From Bacteroidaceae bacterium (GTDB lineage Bacteria > Bacteroidota > Bacteroidia > Bacteroidales > Bacteroidaceae), in assembly GCA_024682035.1 (NCBI GenBank), contig JAIKZS010000139.1, positions 1 through 42,057 of the forward strand: DNA of 42,057 nucleotides, read 5' to 3'. Positions 17,837-26,361 of the stretch are shown here, in pieces. The position numbers and the translations under genes are program-made. The notes beneath the pieces are model-generated. The model made no database searches and was not told the DNA's origin. It saw only the letters and a program-made list of their open reading frames with translations. The first letter of the stretch is position 1. Every line of letters begins with the position of its first letter.

Positions 17837-18519
17837 TGGGTGAGCCGATAGGATATCAGATGAAGACTGACGATTTAGTGACCGTAACACTACTGTGCTG
17901 CGTGTCGCTATTCTCTTTGGCCTTAATAATCATAGGCAAACCATGGATACATAAGTTGGGCCAAATGCCATTATTTAACATTCGTCAAAACGACAAGACA
18001 ATAACCGATACGCCAGGAGGTATACAACCTTTATTGCTGCTTCAAACCGTTATGATATTAGGTTTGCTGCTTATGGATATTTCTATTCGTCAGAACTTGC
18101 CTTTTACTGAAGTTTCCTTCCAACCAAATAGGTTGCTGATGGTATATATACTTTATATTACGCTCTTTTTGTTTGGATGTTGGTTATTCTATCAATTCGT
18201 ATGCTGGCTGTTTTTAAAATCTAACGAGAGGCCTCTTGTTATGGAGGCATGGGTCAATAGTGTCTGTCTTGAAGGAGTATTGTTTATACCATTAGTTATA
18301 ATCGATATTTATTATAAAATACCATTCGTTTATTTCCTATTCTTCATTGGACTAATGGCTTTTTTGCCACGATATTTGCTTTTTTATTGGCTAAATAAAC
18401 TTTTTTGTCTTAAATCTTATGGCAGTTTGCTATTAATTTTGTACTTTTGTGCGCTTGAAATAGTTCCCTTGATTCTTGTAGTTTTTGGAACAAAGCAGTT
18501 GAACAGGTATTTTTTTTAA
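17833..18519 (+). CDS. DUF4271 membrane protein
   Basis: The 228-residue protein is hydrophobic, with about six predicted membrane segments, for example VTLLCCVSLFSLALIIIG, LLLLQTVMILGLLLMDI, LMVYILYITLFLFGCWLFY, VLFIPLVIIDIYY, FVYFLFFIGLMAF and LLLILYFCALEIVPLILVV. It fits DUF4271, a family I know mainly from Bacteroidetes next to hemD. The ATG at 17833 overlaps the LOG stop by ATGA, which supports this start over the 17800 codon; a second ATG follows directly at 17836. A heptad-free, loop-poor layout gives no functional clue. The order DUF4271-hemD is seen widely in the phylum. Confidence 0.8.
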   Translation: MMGEPIGYQMKTDDLVTVTLLCCVSLFSLALIIIGKPWIHKLGQMPLFNIRQNDKTITDTPGGIQPLLLLQTVMILGLLLMDISIRQNLPFTEVSFQPNRLLMVYILYITLFLFGCWLFYQFVCWLFLKSNERPLVMEAWVNSVCLEGVLFIPLVIIDIYYKIPFVYFLFFIGLMAFLPRYLLFYWLNKLFCLKSYGSLLLILYFCALEIVPLILVVFGTKQLNRYFF

Positions 18520-18543
18520 TTATTAGATTTAGAAGCTTTGGAA

Positions 18544-19281
18544 ATGAAGAAGTTATTAGTTTCTCAACCCAAGCCTGCTACCGATAAATCACCGTATTAC
18601 GATATCGCGGCAAAATATGGAATAGAGATAGAGTTTAAACCATTTATTAAAGTGGAAAGATTGTCTGTACGTGATTTCCGCGCACAGAAGATTAATATTT
18701 TGGATCATACGGCTGTTATTTTTACTTCACGTCATGGCATTGATCACTTCTTCCATTTGTGTGAAGATATGCGTATTGTCATACCAGAAACAATGAAATA
18801 TTTTTGTGTAGCAGAAAAGATAGCTCTCTATATTCAAAAGTATGTACAGTACCGCAAGCGTAAAGTATTCTATGGGGCTACCGGTAAGTTTGAGGATTTG
18901 TTGCCTGCTATTGTGAAGCATAAGAGCGAAAAATACTTTGTTCCCATGTCTGATGTACACAATGATGATATAAAGAACATGTTGGATGCTGCCAAGATAC
19001 AACATACTGTGGGTGTGATGTACCGTACTGTTAGCAATGCTTTTACACCAGAAGAAATTGCACAGTATGATGGTCTTATATTCTTTAGCCCAGCCGGTGT
19101 GGCTTCTCTTCTAAAGAATGACCCTGATTTCAAGCAAGGTGATGTAAGGATTGGTACATTGGGCGCTACCACAGCACAGGCTGTTACGGATGCAGGTTTA
19201 CGACTTGATTTCAATGCTCCCACGGCTGAGGCACCATCTATGACTGCTGCTCTTGAGAATTTTTTGAAGACGCATTCGTAA
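18544..19281 (+). CDS. hemD: Uroporphyrinogen-III synthase
   Basis: HemD closes hydroxymethylbilane into uroporphyrinogen III in haem synthesis. The 245-residue protein has the HemD two-lobe layout with low overall conservation: KKLLVSQPKP at the start, VIFTSRHGIDHFF near 58-70, the hinge AEKIALYIQ, YFVPMSDVHNDD near 135-146, and GLIFFSPAGVASLL near 176-189, the family pattern. The ATG at 18544 was preferred to the TTG at 18538. It lies between DUF4271 and rnpA, a placement typical of Bacteroidetes. Haem synthesis genes other than hemD are not in the window. Confidence 0.88.
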   Translation: MKKLLVSQPKPATDKSPYYDIAAKYGIEIEFKPFIKVERLSVRDFRAQKINILDHTAVIFTSRHGIDHFFHLCEDMRIVIPETMKYFCVAEKIALYIQKYVQYRKRKVFYGATGKFEDLLPAIVKHKSEKYFVPMSDVHNDDIKNMLDAAKIQHTVGVMYRTVSNAFTPEEIAQYDGLIFFSPAGVASLLKNDPDFKQGDVRIGTLGATTAQAVTDAGLRLDFNAPTAEAPSMTAALENFLKTHS

Positions 19282-19294
19282 AGATGATATATGT

Positions 19295-19723
19295 ATGCCC
19301 AACACTCTGAAAAAAGCCGAAAGACTTGACAGGAGAAAGGTGATTGGGAAGATGTTTGTTGGAGGGCAAGGAGCTCGTTCGTTTACTGTCTTCCCCCTTC
19401 GTGTGGTTTACCTTATGGAGCCTGAGCTTAAATCTCAGGCTTCTGTGCTTATGTCCGTTTCTAAACGGAATTTTAAACATGCTGTAGATCGAAATCATGT
19501 GAAACGCCAGTTGCGTGAAGCATATAGAATGAACAAGGCTCCTTTGCTTACTACATTGAGCCTGTGTCAACAACAAATGGCAGTTGCCTTTATTTATTTG
19601 AGTGAGGATATAATGTCCACCTCTTTTATAGAAAAACGAATGAAAATAGCGTTGAAGAAACTGGTGGAAAAGCTCCAGGAAGTTCAATCCAATTCTGAGT
19701 TTCATGAAGAAAGTGCTGACTGA
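19295..19723 (+). CDS. rnpA: Ribonuclease P protein component
   Basis: RnpA helps the RNase P RNA cut tRNA 5' leaders. The 142-residue basic protein has [17 protein letters not shown] at the start and the RNR motif in the centre, [15 protein letters not shown] (about residues 65-79), which is the RNA contact. Length is slightly above the usual 115-130. The 3' end overlaps yidD by 20 bases. In many phyla rnpA lies beside rpmH and oriC; here it is in the hemD-tyrS operon instead. Confidence 0.95.
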   Translation: MPNTLKKAERLDRRKVIGKMFVGGQGARSFTVFPLRVVYLMEPELKSQASVLMSVSKRNFKHAVDRNHVKRQLREAYRMNKAPLLTTLSLCQQQMAVAFIYLSEDIMSTSFIEKRMKIALKKLVEKLQEVQSNSEFHEESAD

Positions 19724-19925
19724 AATATTGTTGCTGCCCATTTATTTTTATCAAAGATTTATTTCTCCTATGTTGGGCCCCTCATGCAGGTTTACACCTA
19801 CATGTTCTCAGTATGCCGTTGAGGCAATAAAAAAGCATGGGCCATTTCGTGGATTGTATCTGGCCATTAGGCGTATATTGCGATGTCATCCCTGGGGAGG
19901 GTCAGGCTATGATCCAGTGCCATGA
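19704..19925 (+). CDS. yidD: Membrane protein insertion efficiency factor YidD
   Basis: The 73-residue protein is a typical YidD: an amphipathic N-terminus ([17 protein letters not shown]), the motif [19 protein letters not shown], and the ending [17 protein letters not shown]. It acts at the cytoplasmic membrane with the YidC/Sec insertion machinery. It overlaps rnpA by 20 bases and the next gene by ATGA. The rnpA-yidD pair is conserved across bacteria. Confidence 0.96.
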   Translation: MKKVLTEILLLPIYFYQRFISPMLGPSCRFTPTCSQYAVEAIKKHGPFRGLYLAIRRILRCHPWGGSGYDPVP

Positions 19926-20599
19926 ACATGCCTATTAACATACATACCCATCATACAGAAGGAAAGCCCGGAGAGTCAATTATTTGTGTACATCCAACTA
20001 ACTTTTCCCCTCAACCCGGTTGCTGGTACACCGTAGGCATACATCCGTGGTTAGTAGAGAGCTCTGGAAACAATAATATTGAACAAATGCTTGAATGTGC
20101 AAGTCATCCACAAGTGTTAGCCATTGGGGAATCAGGCTTCGACAGGTTGAGAGGAGGTGATATTGAATCTCAGTTTAAGGCATTTAAATGTCATATAAAA
20201 AAATCCGAAGAGTTTGGAAAGCCTTTAATAGTGCATATGGTGAGGTCATCAGACTTGTTGTTGAAGACAAGGAAGGATTTAACTGTGCATGAACCTTGGA
20301 TTATACATGGATTCCGAGGTAAACCTCAAGAGGCATTGCAATTGTTGAGAGCAGGAATGTTTCTCTCTTTTGGTGAGTATTACAATGTGGAGGCTTTGCG
20401 TGCCACTCCAACAGATAGACTGTTTCTAGAGACAGATGAGTCAACATGCGGTATTGAAACTATTTATAACAAGGTAGCATGCGACCTACAACTTGGGGTT
20501 GAAGTACTTCGAGAGGTAGTGAAAAAGAATGTCGACGCTGTCTTTTTCAATAAGATAAAGATGAATTGTTCAAATAAAAGTACTAATTTTGCAAACTAA
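19922..20599 (+). CDS. TatD-family metal-dependent hydrolase
   Basis: The 225-residue protein has the TatD metal-site motifs: HTHH (His8, His10), GESGFD (glutamate ligand), [16 protein letters not shown] and ETDES. These predict a two-metal TIM-barrel hydrolase, usually a 3'-5' exonuclease or D-aminoacyl-tRNA-type esterase. It is about 35 residues shorter than standard TatD (about 260), with small N-terminal loops, a short form I associate with Bacteroidales. It overlaps yidD by ATGA. The exact substrate is unknown. Confidence 0.87.
   Translation: MNMPINIHTHHTEGKPGESIICVHPTNFSPQPGCWYTVGIHPWLVESSGNNNIEQMLECASHPQVLAIGESGFDRLRGGDIESQFKAFKCHIKKSEEFGKPLIVHMVRSSDLLLKTRKDLTVHEPWIIHGFRGKPQEALQLLRAGMFLSFGEYYNVEALRATPTDRLFLETDESTCGIETIYNKVACDLQLGVEVLREVVKKNVDAVFFNKIKMNCSNKSTNFAN
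20584..20591 (+). promoter_or_regulatory. Candidate -7 box of tyrS
   Basis: TAATTTTG matches TAnnTTTG, 24 bases before the tyrS ATG and within the last codons of the TatD gene. The -33 region is poor (TTG at 15 bases), so an internal promoter is only possible. Confidence 0.35.
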
Positions 20600-20615
20600 A
20601 ACAAACTAACATACA

Positions 20616-21920
20616 ATGAAAAAGAACTTTGTAGAAGAATTAAAGTGGCGTGGTATGCTCGCTCAAATCATGCCTGGTACAGAAGAACTCCTTCAGAAAG
20701 AAATGGTTACAGCCTACTTGGGGACTGATCCAACGGCAGATTCACTACATATTGGGCATTTGTGTGGCATTATGATGCTTAGACACTTCCAGCGTTGTGG
20801 TCACAAACCTATCATTTTGGTAGGCGGTGCCACTGGTATGATTGGTGATCCCAGTGGTAAGAGTCAGGAGCGTAATTTGTTGGATGCAGAAACCCTATAT
20901 CATAACCAAGAATGTATCAAGCGCCAGGTGGCCAAGTTCCTTGACTTCGATTCTCAAGCAGATAATGCTGCTGAGATGGTGAATAACTATGACTGGATGA
21001 AAGATTTTTCTTTCTTGGATTTTGCACGTGAGGTTGGTAAGCACATTACTGTCAATTATATGATGGCAAAGGATTCTGTGCAGAAGCGCCTTAATGGCGA
21101 GGCTCGTGATGGTCTTTCTTTTACCGAATTCACCTATCAGTTGCTACAGGGTTATGACTTTTTACACTTGTATAAGACTAAGAATTGCAAGTTGCAATTG
21201 GGTGGCAATGATCAATGGGGCAATATTACTACTGGTACAGAGTTGATTCGTAGAACATTGGGAATTGAAAATGAGGCTTTTGCTTTGACATGTCCTCTTA
21301 TTACTAAGTCTGATGGCAAGAAGTTTGGAAAGACCGAGAGTGGTAATATATGGCTTGACCCTAAACGTACAACTCCGTATAAGTTCTACCAGTTCTGGTT
21401 GAATGTGAGCGATGATGATGCAGAGAAGTACATTAAGATATTCACTAGTTTGGAGAAGGAAACTATTGATGCGTTGATAGCTGAGCACTTGCAGGATCCT
21501 GGTAGACGTCTTTTGCAGAAACGACTGGCTCAGGAGGTGACTATCATGGTACATTCAGAGGCAGATTATCAGGCAGCAGTTGAAGCATCAGGCATTCTTT
21601 TTGGCAATAATACTCATGATGCATTGGTAAAGTTAGATGAAGAAACTTTGTTGGCTGTGTTTGAGGGTGTACCTCAGTTTGAAGTAGCACGTAGCCTGTT
21701 TACTGAGGGTGTTAAAGCTGTTGATTTATTTGCTGAGCATGCCAAAGTTTTTTCTTCAAAAGGTGAGATGAGAAAGATGGTACAAGGTGGTGGCGTGTCA
21801 ATGAATAAACAGAAACTTACTGCCTTTGATCAAGTGCTGACTGAAAGTGATTTGTTGAACAATAAGTACTTGTTAGTGCAGAGAGGAAAGAAGAATTATT
21901 TCTTACTTTTAGCAAGGTAA
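20616..21920 (+). CDS. tyrS: Tyrosyl-tRNA synthetase
   Basis: TyrRS charges tRNA-Tyr. The 434-residue class I enzyme has the HIGH motif as SLHIGHLCG, the tyrosine pocket [13 protein letters not shown] and [12 protein letters not shown], and a KMSKS variant [10 protein letters not shown]. The C-terminal S4 RNA-binding domain ends with [14 protein letters not shown] and [16 protein letters not shown]. The KFGKT form and S4 tail are standard for the bacterial TyrS type. It is the last gene of the metK operon and is followed by two hairpins. Confidence 0.97.
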   Translation: MKKNFVEELKWRGMLAQIMPGTEELLQKEMVTAYLGTDPTADSLHIGHLCGIMMLRHFQRCGHKPIILVGGATGMIGDPSGKSQERNLLDAETLYHNQECIKRQVAKFLDFDSQADNAAEMVNNYDWMKDFSFLDFAREVGKHITVNYMMAKDSVQKRLNGEARDGLSFTEFTYQLLQGYDFLHLYKTKNCKLQLGGNDQWGNITTGTELIRRTLGIENEAFALTCPLITKSDGKKFGKTESGNIWLDPKRTTPYKFYQFWLNVSDDDAEKYIKIFTSLEKETIDALIAEHLQDPGRRLLQKRLAQEVTIMVHSEADYQAAVEASGILFGNNTHDALVKLDEETLLAVFEGVPQFEVARSLFTEGVKAVDLFAEHAKVFSSKGEMRKMVQGGGVSMNKQKLTAFDQVLTESDLLNNKYLLVQRGKKNYFLLLAR

Positions 21921-21973
21921 TTACATGTCATACGTTAAAAAGAGTTAAGAGAATAAAGATTTATGCACGAACT

Positions 21974-22005
21974 GTTGTATAAGTGTATTTTTACATTTAT
22001 ATTTG
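21974..22005 (+). promoter_or_regulatory. Promoter-like element in the tyrS 3' gap
   Basis: GTTG (21974-21977, one base off TTTG), 20 bases, TATATTTG (21998-22005). It would start transcription near 22012, in a gap with no gene but with a terminator 65 bases further on. Confidence 0.5.
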
Positions 22006-22011
22006 CAGTAT

Positions 22012-22104
22012 TAAGTGTATGACAGACTAGGTAAATATTTGGGTCTTTATTCTTTGTGAAAAGCATAAAGAAAAGAAAGAGGACTATTTTCATAGCCCTC
22101 TTTT
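22012..22104 (+). ncRNA. Candidate small RNA
   Basis: Between tyrS and the convergent protease gene lies a promoter-like element (21974-22005) followed about 65 bases later by a terminator hairpin (22076-22104). A transcript of roughly 93 bases would contain an internal TCTTTAT/ATAAAGA stem and the terminator. No reading frame of note is present. No family match is recognised; the call rests only on promoter plus terminator. It may instead be the 3' UTR of tyrS. Confidence 0.35.
22076..22104 (+). terminator. Terminator after tyrS
   Basis: AAAGAGG pairs with CCTCTTT, and CTAT with ATAG (one A-C mismatch between them), around TTTC; T-rich sequence follows. Probably ends the metK-tyrS operon and any small RNA. 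Confidence 0.8.
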
Positions 22105-22123
22105 AATTTATCTATTAGTTTTT

Positions 22124-22158
22124 ATTTTAAGAGCCCCTATTTTAGGGGCTCTTAAAAT
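22124..22158. terminator. Perfect 16-bp palindromic terminator
   Basis: ATTTTAAGAGCCCCTA and its exact reverse complement surround a TTT loop. The A/T ends give a U-tract on either strand. It starts four bases after the stop of the minus-strand protease gene. Confidence 0.92.
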
Positions 22159-22162
22159 AAGT

Positions 22163-25100
22163 TTACTTCTTACTATCAATTTCCTTTAATAATTCATCTA
22201 CAGCTGTTTTAAGCTGGGTATCTATTCCTTTCACAATCGTGTCTGGCGAGTTGGCTATTTGTATATCTGGCTCCAACTGAGTGTTCTCTAAGTATTTGCC
22301 ATCTTCGGTTCTGTAACCGATGACTGGCACACCAAATACTAGAGTTGGATCCTGCAGGGTTTCCCACATTACACTACTCATAGTTCCTGGTACTGGCATA
22401 CCTACAAGCTTACCTATATTTTCGTGCTTATATACCCAAGGTGTACCATGTGCATTGCTATAGTTGGCTTCACACTGGATCATGATACTAGGTTTGTTCC
22501 AACGGCGACTTGGCATATCACATGCTTCTTCGCCACGAATCACTTGTGTAAGATATTTGCTTCCGCTGAACAACACTTGTATGTCTTCATGTAAGCGTCC
22601 TCCACCATTGAAACGGGTATCAATAACAATGCCCTCCTTCTGATTGAACTTACCCAATATATCAGAATAAATAGTACGATAGCTTGCATCACCCATAGAT
22701 TCGATATGCACATAACCAAGACGTCCGTTCGACCATTTTTCAACATCAGCTGCACGTTGTTTTACCCAACGCTTATAGAGTAAAGCAGTTAGCGCTGATT
22801 GCTGTATAGGCAGTACCACTTCATCCCAATGTTCTTTTGTCTGAGGGTCATAAAGTGAAACTAAAGTTTTCTTATTCGTTTTGCCGTTCAGCAGACTATT
22901 ATAATTGGTGTTCTCGTCAATGACGATGCCATCAATTTTTTCAACTATTGACCCAGCTTTTACTTTCGAGTTGGCGTGATCAAATGGACCATTCTCAACA
23001 ATTTCATCAACTTTCAATCCTTTCCCCGTATATGTCCAATCATAAAGCAAACCCAACGTTGCTGTCTGGTCTCCTCCAAGTTGTGGTGAGTACCTGCCAC
23101 CGCTGTGTGACACATTCAGTTCACCCAACCACTCGCTTAGCAGCTCTTGGAAATCGTAGTTGTTACTAATGTGCGGCAAGAACTTTCTGTAGGCTGTAGT
23201 CATTTTCTCCCAATCGGCGAAGGCTATTTTAGGATCGAATAGTCTTACTTTTACTTGCTGGTACACACGGTTAAACATATATTCACGTTCAGCCGCAAGG
23301 TCCATCTTCATTTCTGCTTCGTAGTCTATGCGTTTCAGCTTGTCGCTCTTTGGATCTAACTTCTGCAGTCTGCCACCTAAAATAAAGATACTTTTTCCTT
23401 CCTTATCCATCTGCATACTGCCAGGTCCTGCATTCTTGCTTATTAAATCTGTTTCATGCATGCGCAGGTCCATTTTCCATAGGTCATATCCGTCTTCGAA
23501 AGAGGCGAAATAGTATAAATTCTCGCCATCTTTGTCTATCATCATACCACGCATGTTAGATGAATTTGGCGTTACACGCACAATACGGTCCTCAATGCCG
23601 TTCAACTCAACATTTATGGGCTTTATCTCATCCTTGTTGGCCTCATTTTTATCACCCTTTTTTTCATCATTCTTGCTCTTTTCGTCGGACTTTCCAGCTT
23701 CTTTCTTTTGCTCTTTTTCCAACTCTTTCAAAAGCTCATAGTCTTCTTTGCTTAAGCGATACTTGTCATAGGCATCTTGATTTACGAATACCATCATGGC
23801 ATCATTCTGTGACCCCCATGAAGCGTGGCTGCGCATGCCGTATCGGTTGCTCTCATATAAAATAGCGTTACCGTCCATTACCCACATTGGACTACCGTCT
23901 ATGTATCCGCTGTTGGTCAGATTGGTTATAGGACCTCCGTTTGCACTTACCAAACCTATATCAGCATATGGATCACGTTTGTTTCCTATAAACTCTATTG
24001 CAAACCATTTACTGTCAGGCGACCAGTCGTAACTGAAACCACCGGATGTCTCTGGCCATTTTGAACCGTCTGTTATTGTACGAACCTTTTTGCTCTCTAA
24101 GTTCATAACTTTCAGTTGCCGACGATTTTCAATGAAAGCTAATTCCTTTCCATCGGGTGAGAATGTTGGATAGGTTCGCTCTATCCCGTCATTGCCTGGG
24201 AATAGTGCCTTTTCCTCTATCAATGTAGCATTTGCAAAATTTGGATCATCCTTGCGGCTAATTTTAGCCTCATATAGGTTCCAGTGCCCATCGCGCTCAC
24301 TCACATAAACCAAGGTTCTACTGTCGTTACCAAAAACTGGAGATGTTTCGTTGGCAGCTGTGTGGGTAATCTGTTTAGTAGTTTTGTATTCTACAGAAGT
24401 TACAAATATCTCACCTCTGTAAGCAAACACTATTTCTTTGCCGTCAGGTGAAACTGATGCTGAACGTGCACCGCTTGATGTCCTCAGGTCAATAGGTAGG
24501 TTCTCATCGTCACGTGTAAGTGCAATGCTTACTTTCTTTGGTTGCCCATTGGCCATTTGTGTATATATTTCCCCATCAAAGGTGTAACAAAGTGTGCCAT
24601 TACCTGCAATTGACAAAAAGCGCACAGGATGATCTTTGAATGATGTGATGGCTTCTGCGTTTTGTGCGTTGCCTAGTTTAAATGAATACACATTGAATGA
24701 ACCCTTATTACGCTCACTCAGGAAATACACAGTTTGTCCGTCTGGCGCAATTACAGGATTGCGGTCTTCACCTGCACGATTGGTCAGATTGGTATGCTTT
24801 TCTGTTTTAACATTATATTGCCAGATGTCTCTTGATACAGATGATATCTGGTGCTTTCTCCACTGGTCTTCAAAACCTTTCTGGTCTTGGTACAGGAAGA
24901 AACTACCATCTTTGCTGAAGTGAACCATTTCAGCTGGTGTGCCCAATACTTGTGTTGTGCGTCCACCTGCGGCAGGCACCTGATATAACTCTGTCATCTG
25001 TGCACGTGGGAACATGGCACTGGTGGCAGGGTCTTGTATGGTTGCTGAAAAAAGTACATACTTCCCGTCATGACTAAAAGTCCAGGGAGTTTCTGCTGCA

Positions 25101-25417
25101 GAATTTGTAGTTAGACACTTAGCAGATCCGCCTTCGGAAGACATTACATAAATGTCCAGATTGCCATTACGGTCACTGGCAAAAGCTATCTGTTTTCCGT
25201 CAGGTGACCAGATAGGATTACATTCATACGAATCTTGGGTAGTTAATTGCACAGCTGTTCCGCCTTGTGCACCTATTTTGTAAATATCTCCCTTATAACA
25301 GAATACAATCTGTTGTCCATCGGGAGAAATTTGTACGTCACGTAGCCACAGTGGGGTGACTGCCATGCTACTCAAAGAAATGATGGCAAATGCCACCAGA
25401 GAAAATAGTTTTTTCAT
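22163..25417 (-). CDS. Secreted tricorn-like S41 peptidase
   Basis: The 1084-residue protein resembles the tricorn protease, a serine peptidase that degrades peptides. A signal peptide (MKKLFSLVAFAIISLSSMA) is followed by beta-propeller repeats of the PD40/WD40-like type (repeated ISPDGQQIVF, WSPDGKQIAF, SHDGKYVLF). A highly charged Lys/Glu/Asp linker falls near 590-620 (KEQKKEAGKSDEKSKNDEKK). A tricorn C1-like segment, a PDZ domain (VKAGSIVEKIDG) and an S41 domain follow. The catalytic serine is probably Ser987 in NYSNAH, with FNGGGR before it. The start at 25417 is preferred over the 25465 codon because it opens the signal peptide. It is a single gene with a terminator on each side. Probably periplasmic peptide turnover. 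Confidence 0.9.
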   Translation of the reverse strand: MKKLFSLVAFAIISLSSMAVTPLWLRDVQISPDGQQIVFCYKGDIYKIGAQGGTAVQLTTQDSYECNPIWSPDGKQIAFASDRNGNLDIYVMSSEGGSAKCLTTNSAAETPWTFSHDGKYVLFSATIQDPATSAMFPRAQMTELYQVPAAGGRTTQVLGTPAEMVHFSKDGSFFLYQDQKGFEDQWRKHQISSVSRDIWQYNVKTEKHTNLTNRAGEDRNPVIAPDGQTVYFLSERNKGSFNVYSFKLGNAQNAEAITSFKDHPVRFLSIAGNGTLCYTFDGEIYTQMANGQPKKVSIALTRDDENLPIDLRTSSGARSASVSPDGKEIVFAYRGEIFVTSVEYKTTKQITHTAANETSPVFGNDSRTLVYVSERDGHWNLYEAKISRKDDPNFANATLIEEKALFPGNDGIERTYPTFSPDGKELAFIENRRQLKVMNLESKKVRTITDGSKWPETSGGFSYDWSPDSKWFAIEFIGNKRDPYADIGLVSANGGPITNLTNSGYIDGSPMWVMDGNAILYESNRYGMRSHASWGSQNDAMMVFVNQDAYDKYRLSKEDYELLKELEKEQKKEAGKSDEKSKNDEKKGDKNEANKDEIKPINVELNGIEDRIVRVTPNSSNMRGMMIDKDGENLYYFASFEDGYDLWKMDLRMHETDLISKNAGPGSMQMDKEGKSIFILGGRLQKLDPKSDKLKRIDYEAEMKMDLAAEREYMFNRVYQQVKVRLFDPKIAFADWEKMTTAYRKFLPHISNNYDFQELLSEWLGELNVSHSGGRYSPQLGGDQTATLGLLYDWTYTGKGLKVDEIVENGPFDHANSKVKAGSIVEKIDGIVIDENTNYNSLLNGKTNKKTLVSLYDPQTKEHWDEVVLPIQQSALTALLYKRWVKQRAADVEKWSNGRLGYVHIESMGDASYRTIYSDILGKFNQKEGIVIDTRFNGGGRLHEDIQVLFSGSKYLTQVIRGEEACDMPSRRWNKPSIMIQCEANYSNAHGTPWVYKHENIGKLVGMPVPGTMSSVMWETLQDPTLVFGVPVIGYRTEDGKYLENTQLEPDIQIANSPDTIVKGIDTQLKTAVDELLKEIDSKK

Positions 25418-25451
25418 ACTATAATAGTTAATTGTTGATTCATACAATGCG

Positions 25452-25459
25452 TAAAGATA
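25452..25459 (-). promoter_or_regulatory. Weak -7-like box of the protease gene
   Basis: TATCTTTA on the minus strand is one base off TAnnTTTG, 35 bases before the ATG at 25417. No -33 box is seen. Confidence 0.3.
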
Positions 25460-25496
25460 CAGCATTTTAGTGGTTTTTTAAAAATATTTCGAAAAT

Positions 25497-25529
25497 ATTG
25501 GGAGAAATAAAGAGAAAAGTGTATCTTTG
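25497..25529 (+). promoter_or_regulatory. Promoter of tRNA-Gln
   Basis: ATTG (25497-25500), 21 bases, TATCTTTG (25522-25529), 32 bases before the tRNA. The -33 box is one base off. Confidence 0.6.
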
Positions 25530-25561
25530 CATCCGCAATCCTAGGAGATTGTTGTGTTGTT

Positions 25562-25632
25562 TGGACTATGGTGTAATGGTAGCACAACAGGTTTTGGTTC
25601 TGTTTGACTGAGTTCGAATCTCGGTAGTCCAA
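25562..25632 (+). tRNA. tRNA-Gln (UUG)
   Basis: The acceptor stem is TGGACTA/TAGTCCA with discriminator A. The anticodon arm ACAGG/TCTGT encloses TTTTGGT, giving anticodon UUG. The T loop is TTCGAAT. CCA is not fully encoded (ACA follows). Confidence 0.95.
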
Positions 25633-25655
25633 CAATATTATGAGTAATTTAATAT

Positions 25656-25693
25656 AAACGCTGATGATCATCAAAGACCATCAGCGTTTTTTT
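25656..25693. terminator. Terminator after tRNA-Gln
   Basis: AAACGCTGATG/CATCAGCGTTT is an 11-bp stem with an internal 12-base loop and an eight-T tail on the plus strand. The minus-strand deacetylase gene stops at 25693, so the hairpin may serve both. Confidence 0.9.
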
Positions 25694-26361
25694 TAAAGTG
25701 ATTTAAACTTGTATCCTTCTTCTTTAAAAAACCAAAGGCTATGAGATAAAGCATATTGCAAGTTACCCGTTTCCCAAGATTTTAAGCTGTCATGGAAGGT
25801 GATGATGCTACCATTGCGGGTATAACGAAGCACATTTGATAGTACCTGTGGAGGATGAAGCTTGTTGCTGTAGTCACGAGTAACTAAATCCCACATCACA
25901 ACTTTGTAGCCAGCTCGTTTTACTTTCTGATACTGGTAGTGATTCATAAAACCATGAGGGGGACGGAATAGCCTACATTGATTATTGGCCAAAATTTTTG
26001 TGCTGTCAAAGCCTTCAGGTAGATTATCAATGATATTTTTATCAGCTTCGCGAACATCATCCAAATAACGCAAAGAGTTACGGTCAAAAATTTTAATGTG
26101 ATGCATGGTATGATTGCCAATGCTATGTCCTCGCTCTATTACCATGCGAAAAATGTCAGGGTGTTTGCGTACATTGTCACCAACCATAAAGAAAGTGGCT
26201 TTAACATTATGCTGGTCGAGCTTGTCGAGCACCCATGGAGTCACTTCGGGAATAGGCCCATCATCGAAAGTCAAGTAAATGGCTTTTTCTTCAGGATCCA
26301 TTCGCCAAAGTGCCGATGGATAAATTTTTTTTAATAGTATGTTGGGCTGCTCAATAAACAT
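25693..26361 (-). CDS. Polysaccharide deacetylase (NodB fold)
   Basis: The 222-residue protein is a NodB-homology carbohydrate esterase that removes acetyl or acyl groups from amino sugars. All motifs are visible: TFDDGP (catalytic and metal Asp), GNHTMHH (metal His), FRPPHGF, WDLVTRDY and IITFHDS. No signal peptide is evident, although IEQPNILLKKIYPSALWRM could anchor weakly. It is translationally coupled to the DUF2723 gene: its ATG overlaps that stop in TAATG. Cell-wall peptidoglycan or polysaccharide is the likely substrate. Confidence 0.92.
   Translation of the reverse strand: MFIEQPNILLKKIYPSALWRMDPEEKAIYLTFDDGPIPEVTPWVLDKLDQHNVKATFFMVGDNVRKHPDIFRMVIERGHSIGNHTMHHIKIFDRNSLRYLDDVREADKNIIDNLPEGFDSTKILANNQCRLFRPPHGFMNHYQYQKVKRAGYKVVMWDLVTRDYSNKLHPPQVLSNVLRYTRNGSIITFHDSLKSWETGNLQYALSHSLWFFKEEGYKFKSL

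Noticed and set aside
19295..19925. Replication origin near rnpA-yidD
   Set aside because: No rpmH, dnaA or DnaA-box cluster; in this phylum rnpA is commonly in the hemD operon.
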